Assembly: GCA_964016885.1 (NCBI GenBank) | Contig: OZ024742.1 | Span: 13,654,020 to 13,718,019, forward strand | Reading direction: 5' to 3' | Source: Eledone cirrhosa | Taxonomy: Eukaryota > Mollusca > Cephalopoda > Octopoda > Eledonidae | Length of the DNA stretch: 64,000 bases | In this document: piece after piece, positions 58,365-64,000 of the stretch | Layout of the letters: every line of letters begins with the position of its first letter | Numbering within the stretch: the stretch's first letter is position 1 | Program-made: the position numbers and the translations under genes | The notes under the pieces: model-generated | Database searches by the model: none | What the model was told of the DNA's origin: nothing | The model's input: the letters and a program-made list of their open reading frames with translations, nothing else

Positions 58365-61300
58365 GGGTCAGTATATCTCCTGTTCCACCCAGCCTCATAT
58401 ATTGACTTGGTCATTCCATGACAGTATCTTGGTCAGTCTATCACCTGTTTGACCCAGCCTCATATCCTGACATGGACATTCCATGACAGTATCTTGGTCA
58501 GTCTATCACCTGTTCCACCCAGCCTCATATCTTGACTTGGTCATTCCATGACAGTATCTAGGTCAGTCTATCACCTGTTTGACCCAGCCTTATATCTTGA
58601 CTTGATCATTCCATGACAGTATCTTGGTCAGTTTATCACCTGTTTGACCCAGCCTCATATCCTGACTTGTTCATTCCATGACAGTATCTTGGTCAGTCTA
58701 TCACCTGTTCCACCCAGCCTCATAACTTGACTTGGTCATTCCATGACAGTATCTTGGTCAGTGTATCACCTGTTTGACCCAGCCTTATATCTTGACTTGG
58801 TCATTCCATGACAGTATCTTGGTCAGTTTATCACCTGTTTGACCCAGCCTCATATCTTGACTTGGTCATTCCATGACAGTATCTTGGTCAGTCTATCACC
58901 TGTTTGACCCAGCCTCATATCTTGACTTGGTCATTCCATGACAGTATCTTGGTCAGTCTATCACCTGTTTGACCAAGCCTCATATCTTGACTTGGTCATT
59001 CCATGACAGTATCTTGGTCAGTCTATCTCCTGTTTGACCCAGCCTCATATCTTGACTTGGTCATTCCATGACGGTATATTGGTCAGTCTATCACCTGTTT
59101 GACCCAGCCTCATATCTTGACTTGGTCATTCCATGACAGTATCTTGGTCAGTCTATCACCTGTTCCACCCAGCCTCATATCTTGACTTGGTCATTCCATG
59201 ACAGTATCTTGGTCAGTCTATCACCTGTTTGACCCAGCCTCATATCTTGATTTGGTCATTCCATGACAGTATCTTGGTCAGTCCATCTCCTGTTTGACCC
59301 AGCCTCATATCTTGACTTGGTCATTCCATGACATTATCTTGGTCAGTCTATCACATGTTTGACCCAGCCTCATATCTTGATTTGGTCATTCCATGACAGT
59401 ATCTTGGTCAGTCTATCACCTGTTCCACCCAGCCTCATATCTTGACTTGGTCATTCCATGACAGTATCTTGGTCAGTCTATCACCTGTTCCACCCAGCCT
59501 CATAACTTGACTTGGTCATTCCATGACAGTATCTTGGTCAGTGTATCACCTGTTTGACCCAGCCTTATATCTTGACTTGGTCATTCCATGACAGTATCTT
59601 GGTCAGTTTATCACCTGTTTGACCCAGCCTCATATCTTGACTTGGTCATTCCATGACAGTATCTTGGTCAGTCTATCACCTGTTTGACCCAGCCTCATAT
59701 CTTGACTTGGTCATTCCATGACAGTATCTTGGTCAGTCTATCACCTGTTTGACCAAGCCTCATATCTTGACTTGGTCATTCCATGAGAGTATCTTGGTCA
59801 GTCTATCTCCTGTTTGACCCAGCCTCATATCTTGACTTGGTCATTCCATGACGGTATATTGGTCAGTCTATCACCTGTTTGACCCAGCCTCATATCTTGA
59901 CTTGGTCATTCCATGACAGTATCTTGGTCAGTCTATCACCTGTTCCACCCAGCCTCATATCTTGACTTGGTCATTCCATGACAGTATCTTGGTCAGTCTA
60001 TCACCTGTTTGACCCAGCCTCATATCTTGACTTGGTCATTCCATGACAGTATCTTGGTCAGTCTATCTCCTGTTTGACCCAGCCTCATATCTTGCATTGG
60101 TCATTCCATGACAGTATCTTGGTCAGTCTATCACATGTTTGACCCAGCCTCATATCTTGATTTGGTCATTCCATGACAGTATCTTGGTCAGTCTATCACC
60201 TGTTCCACCCAGCCTCATATCTTGACTTGGTCATTCCATGACAGTATCTTGGTCAGTCTATCACCTGTTTGACCCAGCCTTATATCTTGACTTGGTCATT
60301 CCATGACAGTATCTTGGTCAGTCTATCACCTGTTTGACCCAGCCTCATATCTTGACTTGGTCATTCCATGACAGTATCTTGGTCAGTCTATCACATGTTT
60401 GACCCAGCCTCATATCTTGATTTGGTCATTCCATGACAGTATCTTGGTCAGTCTATCACCTGTTCCACCCAGCCTCATATCTTGACTTGGTCATTCCATG
60501 ACAGTATCTTGGTCAGTCTATCACCTATTCCACCCAGCCTCATATCTTGATTTGGTCATTCCATGACAGTATCTTGGTCAGTCTATCACCTGTTTGACAC
60601 AGCCTCATATCTTGGTTTGGTCATTCCATGACAGTATCTTGGTCAGTCTATCACTTGTTCCACCCAGCCTCATATCTTGACTTGGTCATTCCATGACAGT
60701 ATCTTGGTCAGTCTATCACCTGTTTGACCCAGCCTCATATCTTCACTTGGTCATTCCATGACAGTATCTTGGTCAGTCTATCACCTGTTTGACCCAGCCT
60801 CATATCTTGACTTTGTCATTCCATGACAGTATCTTGGTCAGTCTATCACCTGTTTGACCCAGCCTCATATCTTGACTTGGTCATTGCATGACATTATCGT
60901 GGTCAGTCTAGCACCTGTTTGACCCAGCCTCATATCTTGACTTGGTCATTCCATGACAGTATCTTGGTCAGTCTATCACCTGTTTGACCTAGCCTCATAT
61001 CTTGACTTGGTCATTCCATGACAGTATCGTGGTCAGTCTATCACCTGTTTGACCCAGCCTCATATCTTGATTTGGTCATTCTATGACAGTATCTTGGTCA
61101 GTCTATCACTTGTTCCACCCAGCCTCATATCTTGACTTGGTCATTCCATGACAGTATCTTGGTCAGTCTATCACCTGTTTGACCCAGCCTTATATCTTCA
61201 CTTGGTCATTCCATGACAGTATCGTGGTCAGTCTAGCACCTGTTTGACCCAGCCTCATATCTTGATTTGGTCATTCGATGACAGTATCTTGGTCAGTCTA

Positions 61301-63174
61301 TCACCTGTTTGACCCAGCCTCATATCTTGACTTGGTCATTCGATGACAGTATCTTGGTCAGTATATCACCGGTTTGACCCAGCCTTATATCTTGACTTGG
61401 TCATTCCATGACAGTATCTTGGACAGTCTATCACCTGTTTGACCCAGCCTCGTATCTTGACTTGGTCATTCCATGACAGTATCTTGGTCAGTCTATCACC
61501 TGTTTGACCCAGCCTCGTATCTCAACTTGGTCATTCCATGACAGTATCTTGGTCAGTCTATCACCTGTTTGACCCAGCCTCATATCTTGACATGGTCATT
61601 CCATGACAGTATCTGGGTCAGTATATCTCCTGTTCCACCCAGCCTCATATCTTGACTTGGTCATTCCATGAGAGTATCTTGGTCAGTCTATCACCTGTTT
61701 GACCCAGCCTCATATCCTGACATGGACATTCCATGACAGTATCTTGGTCAGTCTATCACCTGTTCCACCCAGCCTCATATCTTGACTTGGTCATTCCATG
61801 ACAGTATCTAGGTCAGTCTATCACCTGTTTGACCCAGCCTTATATCTTGACTTGGTCATTCCATGAGAGTATCTTGGTCAGTTTATCACCTGTTTGACCC
61901 AGCCTCATATCTTGACTTGGTCATTCCATGACAGTATCTTGGTCAGTCTATCACCTGTTTGACCCAGCCTCATATCTTGACTTGGTCATTCCATGACAGT
62001 ATCTTGGTCAGTCTATCACCTGTTTGACCAAGCCTCATATCTTGACTTGGTCATTCCATGACAGTATCTTGGTCAGTCTATCTCCTGTTTGACCCAGCCT
62101 CATATCTTGACTTGGTCATTCCATGGCGGTATATTGGTCAGTCTATCACCTGTTTGACCCAGCCTCATATCTTGACTTGGTCATTCCATGACAGTATCTT
62201 GGTCAGTCTATCACCTGTTCCACCCAGCCTCATATCTTGACTTGGTCATTCCATGACAGTATCTTGGTCAGTCTATCACCTGTTTGACCCAGCCTCATAT
62301 CTTGATTTGGTCATTCCATGACAGTATCTTGGTCAGTCTATCACCTGTTCCACCCAGCCTCATATCTTGACTTGGTCATTCCATGACAGTATCTTGGTCA
62401 GTCTATCACCTGTTTGACCCAGCCTTATATCTTGACTTGGTCATTCCATGACAGTATCTTGGTCAGTCTATCACCTGTTTGACCCAGCCTCATACCTTGA
62501 CTTGGTCATTCCATGACAGTATCTTGGTCAGTCTATCACATGTTTGACCCAGCCTCATATCTTGATTTGGTCATTCCATGACAGTATCTTGGTCAGTCTA
62601 TCACCTGTTCCACCCAGCCTCATATCTTGACTTGGTCATTCCATGACAGTATCTTGTTCAGTCTATCACCTATTCCACCCAGCCTCATATCTTGATTTGG
62701 TCATTCCATGACAGTATCTTGGTCAGTCTATCACCTGTTTGACACAGCCTCATATCTTGATTTGGTCATTCCATGACAGTATCTTGGTCAGTCTATGACA
62801 TGTTCCACCCAGCCTCATATCTTGACTTGGTCATTCCAAGACAGTATCTTGGTCAGTCTATCACCTGTTTGACCCAGCCTCATATCTTGACTTGATCATT
62901 CCATGACAGTATCTTGGTCAGTCTATCACCTGTTTGACCAAGCCTCATATCTTGACTTGGTCATTCCATGACAGTATCTTGGTCAGTCTATCTCCTGTTT
63001 GATCCAGCCTCATATCTTGACTTGGTCATTCTATGACGGTATATTGGTCAGTCTATCACCTGTTTGACCCAGCCTCATATCTTGACTTGGTCATTCCATG
63101 AGAGTATCTTGGTCAGTCTATCACCTGTTCCACCCAGCCTCATATCTTGACTTGGTCATTCCATGACAGTATCT
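58365..63174 (+). repeat. 74-mer higher-order repeat, right copy (4,810 bp)
   Basis: Tandem copy of 53,490-58,364 lacking exactly one 65-bp monomer near 60,496-60,520, where the left copy has an extra TTTGACACAGCC monomer at about 55,650-55,710. It ends at 63,174/63,175, where it reads ATCTTGG instead of ATCTGGG. Differences seen are 60,295 G versus 55,420 T, 62,126 G versus 57,316 A and 62,603 A versus 57,793 G. The rest of the window (63,175-64,000) follows an order like that at 52.4-53.3 kb. Confidence 0.9.
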
Positions 63175-64000
63175 TGGTCAGTCTATCACCTGTTTGACCC
63201 AGCCTCATATCTTGACTTGGTCATTCCATGACAGTATCTTGGTCAGTCTATCTCCTGTTTGACCCAGCCTCATATCTTGACTTGGTCATTCCATGACAGT
63301 ATCTTGGTCAGTCTATCACATGTTTGACCCAGCCTCATATCTTTATTTGGTCATTCCATGACAGTATCTTGGTCAGTCTATCACCTGTTCCACCCAGCCT
63401 CATATCTTGACTTGGTCATTCCATGACACTATCTTGGTCAGTCTATCACCTGTTTGACCCAGCCTTATATCTTGACTTGGTCATTCCATGACAGTATCTT
63501 GGTCAGTCTATCACCTGTTTGACCCAGCCTCATATCTTGACTTGGTCATTCCATGACAGTATCTTGGTCAGTCTATCACATGTTTGACCCAGCCTCATAT
63601 CTTGATTTGGTCATTCCATGACAGTATCTTGGTCAGTCTATCACCTGTTCCACCCAGCCTCATATCTTGACTTGGTCATTCCATGACAGTATCTTGGTCA
63701 GTCTATCACCTATTCCACCCAGCCTCATATCTTGATTTGGTCATTCCATGACAGTATCTTGGTCAGTCTATCACCTGTTTGACACAGCCTCATATCTTGA
63801 TTTGGTCATTCCATGACAGTATCTTGGTCAGTCTATCACCTGTTTGACCCAGCCTCATATCTTGACTTGGTCATTCCATGACAGTATCTTGGTCAGTCTA
63901 TCACCTGTTTGACCCAGCCTCATATCTTGACTTGGTCATTCGATGACAGTATCTTGGTCAGTATATCACCGGTTTGACCCAGCCTTATATCTTGACTTGG

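Larger units (their letters stand above)
19213..64000 (+). repeat. 65-bp satellite array, about 689 monomers
   Basis: Monomers run head to tail in one orientation from the spacer to the right window edge. Numbering from TTGGTCATT as position 1, conserved blocks are TTGGTCATTCCATGACAG (1-18), TTGGTCAGTCTATCACCTG (23-41) and CCAGCCTCATATCTTGAC (48-65). The commonest variants are TGTTTGACCC versus TGTTCCACCC (44-45), GAC/GAT/CAC at 63-65, CACC/CTCC/CACA near 37-39, TCTTGG/TCGTGG near 22-24 and CTCATAT/CTTATAT/CTCGTAT near 55. Phase from 19,326 to 63,979 differs by only 2 bp modulo 65, matching a single 2-bp deletion. The consensus has no CpG. No CENP-B-box-like sequence is present. Function unknown; a heterochromatic satellite is plausible. 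Confidence 0.98.

Noticed and set aside
62058..62240. 60-codon plus-strand frame in the 65-bp array
   Set aside because: It exists only because a private A-to-G change at 62,126 turns a TGA into TGG. The same region in the sister copy at 57,316 has the stop. With a 65-bp period the frame shifts every monomer.
19213..64000. CRISPR-like regular spacing
   Set aside because: The whole 65-bp unit repeats; there are no unique spacers between repeats, no leader and no cas genes.
19213..64000. Human-type alpha satellite or a CENP-B box
   Set aside because: The monomer is 65 bp rather than about 171 bp, and no TTCG....CGGG-type box is present.
1..64000. tRNA, rRNA, riboswitch or bacterial operon signals
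   Set aside because: None was recognised; the sequence is satellite throughout apart from the short spacer.

Overview
The window is almost entirely tandem satellite DNA from a eukaryotic nuclear genome, most likely an animal with a large, repeat-rich assembly. I cannot name the species. There are no bacterial gene-density signals, ribosome binding sites, tRNA or rRNA genes, CRISPR arrays or supportable protein-coding genes.

Region 1 (1 to about 19,040) is a short-unit array. The basic unit is 12 bp, TGAGACAYACAC on the + strand, mixed with 10-bp units (TGAGACACAC) and rare 11-bp and longer units. Point variants act as barcodes and reveal nested higher-order structure: a 1.76-1.93 kb module near the left end, a roughly 0.9 kb duplication at 8.85-10.64 kb, and a tandem duplication of exactly 7,852 bp (2907-10758 and 10759-18610) in which I found only three substitutions. 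The left edge of the array lies outside the window.

Region 2 (about 19,040-19,212) is a frayed array edge followed by about 110 bp of non-repetitive AT-rich sequence. This is the only unique DNA in the window. It carries a good-looking 3' splice-acceptor signature and an AATAAA hexamer.

Region 3 (19,213-64,000, running off the right edge) is a second, unrelated satellite: about 689 head-to-tail copies of a 65-bp monomer with no inverted copies. Apart from one 2-bp deletion at about 26,619 the phase is the same at both ends of the array. It is built from nested higher-order repeats of 12, 24, 44/45, 51 and 74/75 monomers, the longest being a 4.8-kb tandem pair.

The most notable observations are mutation clusters in the 65-bp satellite that a palindrome explains better than independent substitutions. 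One monomer at 21,101-21,115 carries an exact 15-bp inversion around a built-in hairpin. Another at 28,958-28,973 has three clustered private changes that create a perfect 6-bp-arm inverted repeat. Both fit hairpin or template-switch mutagenesis at a dyad present in nearly every monomer. The long open reading frames in region 1 follow from a 12-bp stop-free repeat and are not treated as genes.
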